From positions 183,571 to 247,570 of the forward strand of contig JBPOJF010000013.1 of assembly GCA_052033915.1 (NCBI GenBank): a stretch of DNA of 64,000 nt, given 5' to 3'. The DNA is from CALMZY01 sp052033915. Its GTDB lineage: Bacteria; Verrucomicrobiota; Kiritimatiellia; CAIQIC01; JAGNIJ01. Shown in pieces: positions 8,700 through 17,106 of the stretch (position 1 is its first letter; every line of letters starts with the position of its first letter). A model generated the notes under the pieces. The model saw nothing but the letters and a program-made list of their open reading frames with translations, was not told the DNA's origin and did no database searches. The position numbers were made by a program, and so were the translations under genes.

Positions 8700-9536
8700 C
8701 TATTGCGCCGGGCCCAACACGCGATCCAGAAAAGATTCGACAGCGCGCCAGTACGCCGGGGTCAGAGTCCATCCCGCATCGTTATGCGAGCCCTCCAAAA
8801 TGACGAGTTCCTTCGGCTCGGCGGCCGCCCGATAAAGCTTTTCGCCCAGTTCATACGGAATCAGATCATCCTGCGGGCTATGGGCAAAAACTTTGGGGAC
8901 AACGATGTTCGATACTTTGGAAGCCGAGTCGTATCGGAACCGGCAGAACCACCGAACCGGCATCATCGGATACAGTTTCTCGCCCACGTCCACGATGGAC
9001 GGGAATGAGCTTTCCACGATCAGCCCACGCGCCGGCTTGTCGAGCGCCAACTGCACGGCCACCGCCCCGCCGAGAGACTGACCGTGAATCACCACCGGGG
9101 GATTGTCGGAATCCTTGTATTTCGCGCGCACCACCTCGAAGGCGGCGCGCGCGTCGCGGTAGGTTCCCTGCTCGGTCGGCAGACCGCGGCTTTCGCCGTA
9201 GCCGCGATAATCGAACAGGAACACGTTCACCTTCAAACGGTGCAGATCCGCGGCCATCCACGCGCGATCCCCGATGTTCCCCGCATTCCCGTGGCAGTGA
9301 AGAATCGTCCCGCGCGCTTCCGGATGCGGAATCCACCATCCATGAAGCATGCGACCGTCTTCCGAAATGAAATTCACATCCTCGTACTGAAGCCCGAAGA
9401 CAGAGGGCGTCGAATTCAGCTCGCGCGAAGGATAGTACAGATTTCTCCACTCGAAAAAACGCAGGTAGCCCCAAAGAGCGCCCAGCGCGATCAGCGCCCA
9501 GATGATTCGCCACGCTATATGGGTCCAGACAAGCAT
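8700..9536 (-). CDS. Membrane-anchored alpha/beta hydrolase (Bem46/ABHD13-like)
   Basis: A 278-residue protein with one N-terminal membrane helix (about residues 5-25), then a serine hydrolase fold. The oxyanion region HCHGNAGNIGDR, the nucleophile elbow GQSLGG, the acid in HSPQDDLIP and the histidine in GSHND are all visible, so the triad is complete. This matches the Bem46/YfhR/ABHD13 group, whose substrates are poorly known and may be lipids or esters. It starts three bases after the M24 peptidase stop codon, so the two are probably one operon. It converges with murA. Confidence 0.85.
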   Translation of the reverse strand: MLVWTHIAWRIIWALIALGALWGYLRFFEWRNLYYPSRELNSTPSVFGLQYEDVNFISEDGRMLHGWWIPHPEARGTILHCHGNAGNIGDRAWMAADLHRLKVNVFLFDYRGYGESRGLPTEQGTYRDARAAFEVVRAKYKDSDNPPVVIHGQSLGGAVAVQLALDKPARGLIVESSFPSIVDVGEKLYPMMPVRWFCRFRYDSASKVSNIVVPKVFAHSPQDDLIPYELGEKLYRAAAEPKELVILEGSHNDAGWTLTPAYWRAVESFLDRVLGPAQ

Positions 9537-9539
9537 CGT

Positions 9540-10664
9540 TCACACCTCAAGCCGGTAAGGAACTTTCGCAAGATGCTTGAATCCCGTGCGCGTGACAAGC
9601 ACCGTATCCTCAATTCGCACGCCGCCGATCCGGCGGTAATACAGGCCGGGTTCCACCGTGACCACGTTGCCGGCCTTCAACCGCCCGGGGCCGTGGCTCA
9701 ACGAGGGCGCCTCGTGAATCTCCAGGCCGACACCATGTCCTGTGCTGTGCGTGAATCCCTCGGCCCGGCCGTTGCGGACTTCCGTCGGGAATCCGCGGTC
9801 TTCAAACACGCGCTGAACCGCGCCATGCACCCGGGTGACGGGCGCGCCGTGCCGCACCATCCGCAACGCCGCCTTCTGCGCCGCGCGGACGGCGCTGTAC
9901 ATCCGCCGTAATTCGGCGGACGCCTTTCCCTTCACGACGGTGCGCGTGATGTCGCCCCAGTACCCGTGCGCTTTGTGTTGCGGAAAAATATCCATCACGA
10001 TGGGCTCGCCGGCCTTCAGGAATCCGTCCCCCCGCGCATGGGGGTCGGCGGAGGTTCTTCCGCACGCCACGATCGTGTCGCGCGCGACACAGTCCCGTTC
10101 CACCAGCTTCAAGTCAATCGCACGCCGCACCGCCTCGCAGGTCATTCTGCGCCCGCGCTCCATGAGATATCCGTCGCGATTCACCCGCGCTTCCGAGATC
10201 TTCCGAATGGCGCACCGCATGGCCGCCGCCGCCGCCTCTTGCACCTCGCGAATCCGCGCCGTCTCCCGGGCGGACTTGATCTCTCGCTCCGGGAAGACCG
10301 CGCTCCGGGCCACGGTCAACCGGATACCCGCGCGCCGGAGACGCAGCGCAATGCCGAGCGGAAATGAAGGCGAGACCGCAACGCGGCGTATGCGGCGGGA
10401 TCGAAGAAGCGCGATCGCCCACGAACTGATTCGGCGGCGTTCGTTTTTCGAAAGGTTCAAATCCAACGGCGTCAACGCATGAACACCGCGCGCGGCCTCG
10501 CGCCGCGCGCGACCCAGCTCCATCGTCGGAACAACCAGAAAACCTTCTTTCCCGTTGCGCAGATACACAACCGGATCCACGGCGCCGAATCCGCTCGCAT
10601 ACCGCAAGTCCTTATTGTCAGCCGAAGTTCCGACCAGAAGAATGGGCGTTGTTAACTTCTTCAT
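9540..10664 (-). CDS. M24 family metallopeptidase (Xaa-Pro aminopeptidase-like)
   Basis: A 374-residue two-domain protein: a divergent creatinase-type N-terminal domain (about 1-130), then a pita-bread M24 catalytic domain. The five metal ligands are visible: Asp in VMDIFPQ, Asp in GDITRT, His in STGHGVGLEIHE, Glu in VEPGLYY and Glu in RIEDTV. The family removes an N-terminal residue ahead of proline, or related dipeptides, using two Mn or Co ions in the cytoplasm. The ATG at 10664 (MKKLTTP) is preferred over a TTG three codons upstream. It is the first gene of a pair with the hydrolase at 8700. Exact specificity is not known. Confidence 0.88.
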   Translation of the reverse strand: MKKLTTPILLVGTSADNKDLRYASGFGAVDPVVYLRNGKEGFLVVPTMELGRARREAARGVHALTPLDLNLSKNERRRISSWAIALLRSRRIRRVAVSPSFPLGIALRLRRAGIRLTVARSAVFPEREIKSARETARIREVQEAAAAAMRCAIRKISEARVNRDGYLMERGRRMTCEAVRRAIDLKLVERDCVARDTIVACGRTSADPHARGDGFLKAGEPIVMDIFPQHKAHGYWGDITRTVVKGKASAELRRMYSAVRAAQKAALRMVRHGAPVTRVHGAVQRVFEDRGFPTEVRNGRAEGFTHSTGHGVGLEIHEAPSLSHGPGRLKAGNVVTVEPGLYYRRIGGVRIEDTVLVTRTGFKHLAKVPYRLEV

Positions 10665-10673
10665 GTTCCGCAA

Positions 10674-11177
10674 GTTTCGCAGTCATCCACCCCGGAAAAC
10701 CAGCCCCTTTTCCGCTTAAACGCCTGCACGGATGTTCGCCCGAACTGTAAGAAAATCTACCGCGCCGGCCTTCCGGGGCGCGCCTATATTTCGTGTGTTA
10801 CAGTGCTGCATACACCATCTGTAGCGTTGTTTGAAAATTCTCACGAAACTTTAATTTTTTCCCTTGTTCACTTTTTTCTTTCGCCTAGTGTCGGAGTTGC
10901 ACAGGCACAGGGAGAGACGCAAAAGAGCTGTTAATAACCTGTTAATATTGTCCGGCTTGGCAGATCAAAGTTTTTGTAACTTGCTGAAGCGAGAACTGTA
11001 AGGAATGTCATTAAGGTTCGGGATTTTGTCAAGGGTGAGTCTTTAAGCGGATTCTGAACCGTTGAGTGACTGTTCGCGTTTTATTTTGAAGCCCGCCGAT
11101 ACACGTTGCTCGAATTGCGCCGGTTGCCGTGCAAATGAGTACAACAAGACTGGGCATTTTACGTGAGGGTATAGAAA
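10674..11177. other. Intergenic region upstream of dnaA
   Basis: About 500 bases with no convincing gene. It holds a GC hairpin around 10761-10782, an AT-rich stretch at 10846-10886 with several T-runs, and CTGTTAATAACCTGTTAATA near 10927. I found no clear TTATCCACA box. It may contain the dnaA promoter and part of the replication origin. Confidence 0.4.
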
Positions 11178-12527
11178 GTGGACTCGCACACAACGGCGCT
11201 GTGGTCGAAAGCATGCAAGCATTTGGCCAAGACTCTTTCGAAAGATGTGTTTGATCGCTGGATCGCGGTGATCGAACCGCAGTCCCTGAAGGACGACACG
11301 CTCATCCTTACCGTCGCGAACGATTTTTATCAGTCCTGGCTGGAAGAGAACTATCTCCCGCTCATCCGCAATGCGATCGCCACCGTCTCCGGCAGCCAGT
11401 TGAACATCCAGTTCGCCGTCGATTCAAAGCGGAAAGACATTCCCGAACCGCAACCGTCGAAACCGGAAGCGCCGCACGAACCCGCGGCGCCGCGCGGAAA
11501 AACACCCATCGGCTTGAACGGCAAGTACACCTTCGATTCGTTTGTCGTGGGACCCTCGAACAGCTTTGCCCACGCAGCCGCCCTCGCCGTCGCGGAATCT
11601 CCGGCCCGCGCCTACAACCCGCTGTTCATCTACGGCGGTGTCGGCCTGGGCAAGACGCATCTGATGCAGGCGATAGGCCACTTTGTCGCGCCCCGAAAGA
11701 AGGCATCTGTCTGCTACATCTCCAGCGAGACGTTCACGAACGACTATATCGATGCCCTGCAGAAGAAGGCCCTCGTCCAGTTTCGGAAGAAATATCGCGG
11801 CATTGATCTGCTCCTGATCGACGATATTCAGTTTCTGGCCGGCAAGGAGCGCATGCAGGAGGAATTTTTTCACACGTTCAACACGCTGTTCGAGAATCAC
11901 AAGCAGATCGTGTTGACCTGTGACCGGCCTGCCAGCGAAATCGCCGGCCTGGAACAAAGACTCGTTTCCCGCTTCGAGTGGGGCCTGGTCACCGAACTGG
12001 AATCGCCCGACGTCGAAACGCGAATTGCGATTCTGCGTAAAAAGCAGATTGAGCTGAATTTGTCCCTCCCGGACGACGTGATCACCTACATGGCGGAACA
12101 TGTCCGCTCGAACATCCGGCGGCTCGAAGGGGCCCTGATTCGCGTGGCGTCCTACGCCTCGCTGACCGGCAAGGAAACGACCATCGAGTCGATCGAGTAC
12201 CTTCTGCGCGATACCCTGGATCAGGAACAGCACGAGGCGTTGACCGCCGAGGTGGTCCAGCGTACCGTGGCCGAATACTACGACATCCGCTTGGGCGACA
12301 TGACCAGCAAGCAACGGCCCCAGTCGATCGCCTTTCCAAGGCAGGTGGCTATGTACCTGTGCCGTACGATGACGAAGCAATCCCTGCCCGCCATTGGAAA
12401 CGCCTTCGGGCGCAACCACGCGACCGTTCTGCATGCGTGCCGCCTCATTTCCGACAAGATGAAGGTCGATCCCTCTCTGCGGCAGACGGTGACGGTTCTC
12501 AAACAGCGGCTGACGCAGCGACAGTAA
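11178..12527 (+). CDS. dnaA: Chromosomal replication initiator DnaA
   Basis: DnaA binds boxes at oriC, oligomerises with ATP and opens the DNA. The 449-residue protein has the full layout: an N-terminal interaction domain (about 1-75), a short Pro-rich linker (85-110), and an AAA+ ATPase with Walker A GGVGLGKTH (153-161) and Walker B LLLIDDIQF. It ends with the DNA-binding helix-turn-helix, whose signature GRNHATVLHACR is near residue 420. The start is a GTG with GAGGG eight bases upstream. The dnaA-dnaN order is the classic origin-proximal arrangement. No rpmH is seen upstream; an M24 peptidase faces away instead. Confidence 0.98.
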   Translation: MDSHTTALWSKACKHLAKTLSKDVFDRWIAVIEPQSLKDDTLILTVANDFYQSWLEENYLPLIRNAIATVSGSQLNIQFAVDSKRKDIPEPQPSKPEAPHEPAAPRGKTPIGLNGKYTFDSFVVGPSNSFAHAAALAVAESPARAYNPLFIYGGVGLGKTHLMQAIGHFVAPRKKASVCYISSETFTNDYIDALQKKALVQFRKKYRGIDLLLIDDIQFLAGKERMQEEFFHTFNTLFENHKQIVLTCDRPASEIAGLEQRLVSRFEWGLVTELESPDVETRIAILRKKQIELNLSLPDDVITYMAEHVRSNIRRLEGALIRVASYASLTGKETTIESIEYLLRDTLDQEQHEALTAEVVQRTVAEYYDIRLGDMTSKQRPQSIAFPRQVAMYLCRTMTKQSLPAIGNAFGRNHATVLHACRLISDKMKVDPSLRQTVTVLKQRLTQRQ

Positions 12528-12793
12528 GTCACCGCTCCTTGTGAACACTTTCGTGGGTAACCTGTTCGGCGCTTATCGACACTTTTGCATAAGTCGAGTT
12601 GTCACCAGATTTGCGGAGTTGCTGATTCTTTCTTCACAGCCTTATTGACAGACGCCGACGCACTTTTCGCCTTTGCCGGCTGAAACTTTGCTTGCTGTTC
12701 AACGTATCAACAACGCATAATAATAGTGTTACAGGATGACTTTATTTCTTAATCACACTCAGTGATTGTGGACAAATCTTCGGAGGGTTTGAG
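12528..12793. other. Candidate replication origin (oriC) between dnaA and dnaN
   Basis: This 266-base gap is AT-rich compared with its flanks. It contains DnaA-box-like 9-mers, each one or two changes from TTATCCACA: TTATCGACA (12573), TTAATCACA (12749) and TGTGGACAA (12767, the complement of TTGTCCACA). A short palindrome AATCAC/GTGATT lies at 12751-12767. Position between dnaA and dnaN is common for bacterial origins. GC skew was not computed. Confidence 0.4.
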
Positions 12794-13888
12794 ATGAAGC
12801 TGAAACTGAGCAAGGATGTGGTTCTCGAAGCGCTCCAGAAAATTCAATCTGTTGTCAGCGTCCGCACGACCCTCCCCATTCTTCAGAACATTCTCTTCAG
12901 GGCGGACAAGGAGAAGATCTGGCTTTCCGCTACGGATCTCGAAGTCAGTGTTCGTACAGGCGTCGCGGCGGAGGTGATCAAACCCGGCGCCACGACCCTT
13001 CCCGCCCGCCGTATCTTCAATATTTTCAAGGAATTGCCCGCAAACGAAATCGAGATCGAGGTGAACGACAAGGATACAGCCAGGATATCCTGCGGTTCCG
13101 TAAACTTCGAAATCATCGGTATTTCCGAAGATGAGTTTCCCCCGCTTCCGAAATTTGAGGGAGGCCGGTCCTATTCGATCGAACAGAATGTGTTCAAGGC
13201 CATGCTCCAAAGCACGAGCTACGCGGCTTCCACGGATGAATCGCGGTATATCCTGAACGGCGTGTTGTTGAGCTTCAAGGGCGACAAACTGGCTGTTGTG
13301 GCGACGGATGGCCGGCGAATGGCCCTCTATGAACAGGAAGTGGAGTTCCCGAAGGGGTCCGAGGGCGACATGGTTCTTCCATTCAAGACAGTGGATGAAC
13401 TTCTCAAGACGCTGAAGTCTGAGGGAACCGTCAAAATTCAGGCCACGGAGAACCAGGTTGCTTTCGAATTCGATGACATGCTCATCGTTTCGAAACTGAT
13501 CGAGGGAACCTATCCGAACTTCCGGCAGGTGATTCCGCCGCAAAGCGAACAGCGAATCACGGTAGAGCGTGAAGCGCTGCTCACGGCTCTTCGGCGTGTC
13601 TCCTTGATCGCAAACGACAAATCGAACTCCGTGAAGCTGACGTTCGGAAAGAACAAGCTGGAAATCAGCGCCACGAGCCAGGAAGTCGGTTCCGCTCGCG
13701 AGGATTTGGGAATCAAGTACACGGGGAAACCGTTTGCCATCGCCTTTAACCCCGTTTTTCTCATGGATCCCCTGCGAATCCTTCCTAAAGACGAAGTTTT
13801 TCTGGAACTGACCGACGATCTCAGCCCGGGAGTGGTGAAGTCCGATATACCGTTCCTGTACGTGCTGATGCCGATGCGGACAAGCTAA
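12794..13888 (+). CDS. dnaN: DNA polymerase III beta subunit (sliding clamp)
   Basis: DnaN forms the ring that holds the replicative polymerase on DNA. The 364-residue length and three-fold domain repeat fit, with TTLPILQNILF near the N terminus, TDGRRMALYE in the middle and the conserved end YVLMPMR. GGAGGG lies six bases before the ATG. It follows dnaA across the candidate origin. The usual next gene, recF, is absent: a tRNA-Gln on the other strand and sixA come next. Confidence 0.98.
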   Translation: MKLKLSKDVVLEALQKIQSVVSVRTTLPILQNILFRADKEKIWLSATDLEVSVRTGVAAEVIKPGATTLPARRIFNIFKELPANEIEIEVNDKDTARISCGSVNFEIIGISEDEFPPLPKFEGGRSYSIEQNVFKAMLQSTSYAASTDESRYILNGVLLSFKGDKLAVVATDGRRMALYEQEVEFPKGSEGDMVLPFKTVDELLKTLKSEGTVKIQATENQVAFEFDDMLIVSKLIEGTYPNFRQVIPPQSEQRITVEREALLTALRRVSLIANDKSNSVKLTFGKNKLEISATSQEVGSAREDLGIKYTGKPFAIAFNPVFLMDPLRILPKDEVFLELTDDLSPGVVKSDIPFLYVLMPMRTS

Positions 13889-13915
13889 CGGTGTTTCTGT
13901 TGCCTGGGGAAGTGG

Positions 13916-13986
13916 CTGCCCGACTAGGACTTGAACCTAGACAAACAGATCCAGAGTCTGTTGTGCTACCATTACACCATCGGGCA
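13916..13986 (-). tRNA. tRNA-Gln (anticodon CUG)
   Basis: On the minus strand this folds as a cloverleaf. The acceptor stem is TGCCCGA/TCGGGCA with G as discriminator base, the anticodon stem is ACAGA/TCTGT, and the loop CTCTGGA gives anticodon CUG, reading CAG. The T arm holds GTTCAAGTC. The weak U1-A72 pair and G73 are identity features of bacterial tRNA-Gln. CCA is not encoded. Confidence 0.93.
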
Positions 13987-14107
13987 ACCTATGGGGTCCA
14001 AACAGGGTTGTATTCTATGGGCTGAGCCCGCCAAGTCAATTATTCATACCCGCATTTGATTCGCGGGTTAAAATGCCGCTAGAATGCGCTACGGACAGGA
14101 TGGCTTT

Positions 14108-14596
14108 ATGAAAGTGCTTTTCATTCGACATGCAGTGGCGGCCGACAAGGCGGCTTTTCACGGATCGGACCTGGATCGTCCCCTGACGGACGAAGGGAAA
14201 GAAGACGCGCGTCGGATGTTTGAAACGCTCACTCGTCTGTACAAAGGGCCCATGACGGTGTTTTCCTCCCAGGCGCTTCGCGCTCGGGCGACGGCTGAAA
14301 TCTTCTGCCGGTGTTTTCACATACCCGAGGCCGTCGAGACGGCGCTCTTGAATCCGGGAAGCGAATTCGAAGAATTTCGAAAACTCGTTTCCACCGTGCG
14401 GAAAGACACGGAATTCCTTGTGGTGGTCGGACATGAGCCGGATTTCTCGCACATTCTGGGAAACATTGTCGCCGATGACTGCTTGCGGATTGATGTACGG
14501 AAGGCATCTTGTGTGGAAGTCGAAATCAACAGCCTCTGCAAGGGAGAGCTGAAACTCGTACTGACGCCGAACGCGCTGGAAAAACTGTCGCGCTGA
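14108..14596 (+). CDS. sixA: Phosphohistidine phosphatase SixA-like protein
   Basis: A 162-residue histidine phosphatase of the short SixA type, which in E. coli removes phosphate from phosphohistidine of ArcB or phosphotransferase proteins. It begins MKVLFIRHAVA, where RH is the catalytic RHG-type motif. The second histidine is in VVVGHEPDF, and DRPLTDEGKEDARR is a family signature. AGGA before the ATG at 14108 supports this start over an ATG at 14084. It lies just upstream of the B12-riboswitch unit on the same strand, but that unit has its own promoter. No sensor kinase is nearby. Confidence 0.88.
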   Translation: MKVLFIRHAVAADKAAFHGSDLDRPLTDEGKEDARRMFETLTRLYKGPMTVFSSQALRARATAEIFCRCFHIPEAVETALLNPGSEFEEFRKLVSTVRKDTEFLVVVGHEPDFSHILGNIVADDCLRIDVRKASCVEVEINSLCKGELKLVLTPNALEKLSR

Positions 14597-14645
14597 GCCT
14601 CGATGCCACGCGAATTCCCGGGATTCATGGTTTGGTTTTCCGAGT

Positions 14646-14674
14646 TTGACATCGCCTCCTCGCACGGCTACTCT
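14646..14674 (+). promoter_or_regulatory. Sigma70-like promoter driving the cobalamin riboswitch transcript
   Basis: A perfect TTGACA at 14646-14651 is followed, after exactly 17 bases, by TACTCT at 14669-14674. Transcription from it would begin near 14681, just ahead of the riboswitch. Confidence 0.65.
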
Positions 14675-14699
14675 CGCCCGTAGTTCTTTGGTTAGAGAA

Positions 14700-14870
14700 C
14701 TTGTCTGCAGGAAGATCCACGGAAGTCCGTGAAATTTCGGACGCGGTCGCGCCGCTGTAAACGGCTACGAACCCTCGAATGCCACTGTTCTTGTCGCGCA
14801 AGCGAATGGGAATGGGAAGGCGAGGAAGTAGGCTCGAAGCCGTAAGCCAGAAGACGTGTTTTCCTGCTCG
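14700..14870 (+). ncRNA. Cobalamin (B12) riboswitch
   Basis: The conserved aptamer core is visible: GGAAGTCCGTGAAATTTCGG (14721-14740) matches the GGAAG-GGTG-AAATCC core, GCGCCGCTGTAA (14749-14760) matches CCGCCACTGTAA, and AAGCCAGAAGAC (14844-14855) is the B12 box. Flanking GCAGGAA (14707-14713) and TTCCTGC (14861-14867) can pair as the closing stem. Such RNAs bind adenosylcobalamin or related corrinoids and switch off downstream genes when the vitamin is plentiful. A terminator lies directly downstream, so control is probably at transcription. The genes it precedes are surface proteins, not a recognised B12 transporter. Confidence 0.92.
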
Positions 14871-14920
14871 AGCTCACCGGCTCTTTCGCGATGGAAGAGA
14901 TGGGGCAGGTCGCCGTTTCG

Positions 14921-14958
14921 GCCTTCACATTTCTTCAAGGAAAGGTGAAGGCTTTTTT
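14921..14958 (+). terminator. Intrinsic terminator, expression platform of the B12 riboswitch
   Basis: GCCTTCAC pairs with GTGAAGGC (8 pairs); TTTC/GAAA pairs inside, and TTTTTT follows. It lies 50 bases after the aptamer and 70 bases before the first gene, the normal place for a riboswitch-controlled attenuator. Confidence 0.88.
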
Positions 14959-15028
14959 GCTGCCGCCTTTCTGCCATGCGCGAGAGCGCCTTCACATTCG
15001 CTCCCGCACAAGGAGCAGAAAGGGAAAA

Positions 15029-16039
15029 ATGATCCGTTCAATCAGTCGTTGGGGATTAGGCGCCGCGGTCTTTCTTTGCTCCTCCGGAGCCCTCGCTTCC
15101 TGGATACAGTACAGCCTTCCGAACCTCACGTATGCATACGGGGGGACAGCCCTCGGCCATCTGCCCGATGGCCGTTATGTCTTCGGCGAAAGCGGCAACC
15201 TGTACCTTCAGGACGCGTGGGGCAGTCCTTCTTATACCCCGTTCTCGATGGAGCCGTCCTCCATCGATCCATCCTTCATTGCGATCTGGGATGAAACGTT
15301 GGGCGTGATCGGCGCCGGCGGTGTGACGGGCTATAGCGAGCTGTACACGTTCATCCCCGGCAACACGGCGTCGACTTTCTCCAACATCGGAACGAACTAC
15401 AATTTCCAGGGCGCCCTGCGCGATGCGGAAAGCCTTTTCGTCAACGGCGCGTCGTGGAGCCAGTCGTCCAACGCGATCTACTACATGACCCTCGATGGTG
15501 CGACGAACAAGCTCATCGTCGATAACATTTCCCAATTCAGCGCGGGGATGACGCTGGATATCTCGGGCAATCTGTACGTCGCCGACAACGACGACGGCGC
15601 TGTTTACAGGTTCACCCCTCTTCAGCTCGACGCGGCCATCACCGGCGCGCCGCTGACGCTCGCGAGCGGGCAGTTCGTTCATGACTTCGGCGGCGGCGGA
15701 AACGTCGGCTCGATCGCGGTGGATGGGCTCGGCCGAATCTGGACGGCCGGCTGGGGCCAGGAAGGCCTGAAGGTCTATAACCCGTTGCTCGATCAGGAAT
15801 TCTCGTACATCCCCGCCCTCACGAACACGAACTACAAGGTGGCGACCTTTTCGTCCGGCGGCACGAACTACGTTGCGTATTTGAACCAGGCCGATCCCAG
15901 TCAGAACGACACGGCGCAAACCTACGGCTTCGGTTTCGCCGACCTGTATGCCATTCCCGAACCGGGAACTCCGGCTCTGATGGGCCTCGCGGGTTTGATC
16001 GTTGGAATCCGAACATGGCTTCGAAAGCGGAATTCATAG
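15029..16039 (+). CDS. PEP-CTERM surface protein with beta-propeller-like repeats, B12-riboswitch controlled
   Basis: A 336-residue exported protein. Residues 1-24 are a signal peptide ending near GALASW. The middle has blade-like repeats of the form DxxGNLYVADN, as in NHL or YncE-type beta-propellers. The C terminus is a PEP-CTERM sorting signal: IPEPGTPALMG, a hydrophobic stretch and RKRNS, so an exosortase should anchor it at the surface. AAAGGG before the ATG at 15029 sets the start; an upstream in-frame ATG (14891) lies within the riboswitch-terminator leader and is unlikely. As the first gene after the riboswitch it is a good candidate for corrinoid capture, by analogy with the beta-propeller BtuG of Bacteroides. 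That analogy is inference. Confidence 0.82.
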   Translation: MIRSISRWGLGAAVFLCSSGALASWIQYSLPNLTYAYGGTALGHLPDGRYVFGESGNLYLQDAWGSPSYTPFSMEPSSIDPSFIAIWDETLGVIGAGGVTGYSELYTFIPGNTASTFSNIGTNYNFQGALRDAESLFVNGASWSQSSNAIYYMTLDGATNKLIVDNISQFSAGMTLDISGNLYVADNDDGAVYRFTPLQLDAAITGAPLTLASGQFVHDFGGGGNVGSIAVDGLGRIWTAGWGQEGLKVYNPLLDQEFSYIPALTNTNYKVATFSSGGTNYVAYLNQADPSQNDTAQTYGFGFADLYAIPEPGTPALMGLAGLIVGIRTWLRKRNS

Positions 16040-17091
16040 CCGGGCTTGCGGCGCTGGCTGTCGGTTCGGGCTTTTGTGCCGCCGCGCTCGCGGGCCCGTA
16101 CTCGGATGAGTATGGCGGCCTGCATCATGCTACCAGTGTTGCGTTTCGCGGCTGGGCCTCGGGTTGCGTGGAATATACGCGGCCGGACTCCGCCAGCGGC
16201 GGTTTTGCCTGCAATGACAAGGGTGCGCGTTTTACTAACCTCGCGGAGGCGGTCCTTGTAGTCCTCGGAAAGCCCGCCGCATTCGATCTGGACGCGGCGA
16301 CGCGGCATGTGTTGTCCCTGGGTAACGGCGGTTCCATCGTGTTGACGTTTGAAAGCCCCATCGAGGATGCGGCAGGCCCCGATTTCGCCGTGTTCGAGAA
16401 CGCGTTTACGGACACCACCGATTTCACGGGCACCTCGCGCGAAGAGGCGACGAACACTTTTTGTTTCGCCGAACTGGCGTTTGTCGAAGTGGCCACCCGC
16501 ACCTCCGCGTGGGCGCGGTTCCCCGTGACGTGTCTGAATTCAAGCGTGCTGCACAGTCTCAACAACGTGGATCAGGAATGGTTCGCGAGCCAGGATGTCA
16601 GCCTGCTCGACGGACTTGCCGGCAAGCATCGCATTGAATACGGCACACCGTTCGACCTCGGCTTGCTGACGAACGATCCGGCCGTCCTCGCCGGCGCGGT
16701 GGATTTGCGCTGTATCCGCTATGTTCGCCTGACGGACGTGATCGGCGATGGCAGCACCACGGACGCCGCCGGCCGCGCGATTTACGATCCGTACTACGAC
16801 TACTTCTCGGGCTATCCGAATCCCGCGCACGCGGCGGCGACGGACGGCTTCGATTTGCGCGCGGTCGGCGTGATCCACTTCATCACTCCGAAGATGACGC
16901 CGGGCGCGGACGGAATGATCGTTTCGTGGTTTGCGGCGAGCGGGATAACGTACCAGGTTCAGGCGTCGTTGCCGGACATGCAGTCCTGGAGCGATCTCGG
17001 CGCGCCGCTGGCGGGGGACGACGAAGTGCATTCGGTGACGGATTCGGTGCCCGCCGCGGTCAGACTGTACCGGCTGCTCGAGATGCGTTGA
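16015..17091 (+). CDS. Secreted protein with a PDFAVFENAF-type domain, second gene of the B12-controlled unit
   Basis: A 358-residue exported protein with a signal peptide (residues 1-27). The core contains GPDFAVFENAFTD, FAELAFVEVAT, ARFPVT, AGKHRIEYGTPFDL, VRLTDVIGDGS and TDGFDLRAVGVIH. I associate this set with uncharacterised secreted cell-surface proteins found in several phyla, sometimes near B12 uptake genes; that recollection cannot be checked here. The last 65 residues resemble a small beta-rich module common at the C termini of PVC secreted proteins. Its ATG overlaps the end of the upstream gene by 25 bases, so the two are translationally linked. No membrane anchor or PEP-CTERM signal is present. 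Confidence 0.75.
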   Translation: MASKAEFIAGLAALAVGSGFCAAALAGPYSDEYGGLHHATSVAFRGWASGCVEYTRPDSASGGFACNDKGARFTNLAEAVLVVLGKPAAFDLDAATRHVLSLGNGGSIVLTFESPIEDAAGPDFAVFENAFTDTTDFTGTSREEATNTFCFAELAFVEVATRTSAWARFPVTCLNSSVLHSLNNVDQEWFASQDVSLLDGLAGKHRIEYGTPFDLGLLTNDPAVLAGAVDLRCIRYVRLTDVIGDGSTTDAAGRAIYDPYYDYFSGYPNPAHAAATDGFDLRAVGVIHFITPKMTPGADGMIVSWFAASGITYQVQASLPDMQSWSDLGAPLAGDDEVHSVTDSVPAAVRLYRLLEMR

Positions 17092-17106
17092 TGGCAGGGC
17101 GTGGAG

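Noticed and set aside
8665..8700. Terminator between murA and the alpha/beta hydrolase
   Set aside because: The GGAA-AGCCC/GGGCTTTCC pairing is interrupted and no T-run follows, so it is too weak to call.
10674..11177. Classical DnaA-box cluster upstream of dnaA
   Set aside because: No TTATCCACA or one-mismatch copy was found by eye. Better candidates lie between dnaA and dnaN.
14891..15028. Upstream in-frame ATG that would extend the PEP-CTERM protein by 46 residues
   Set aside because: It lies within the riboswitch-terminator leader, and the ATG at 15029 has a better ribosome-binding site followed by a clean signal peptide.
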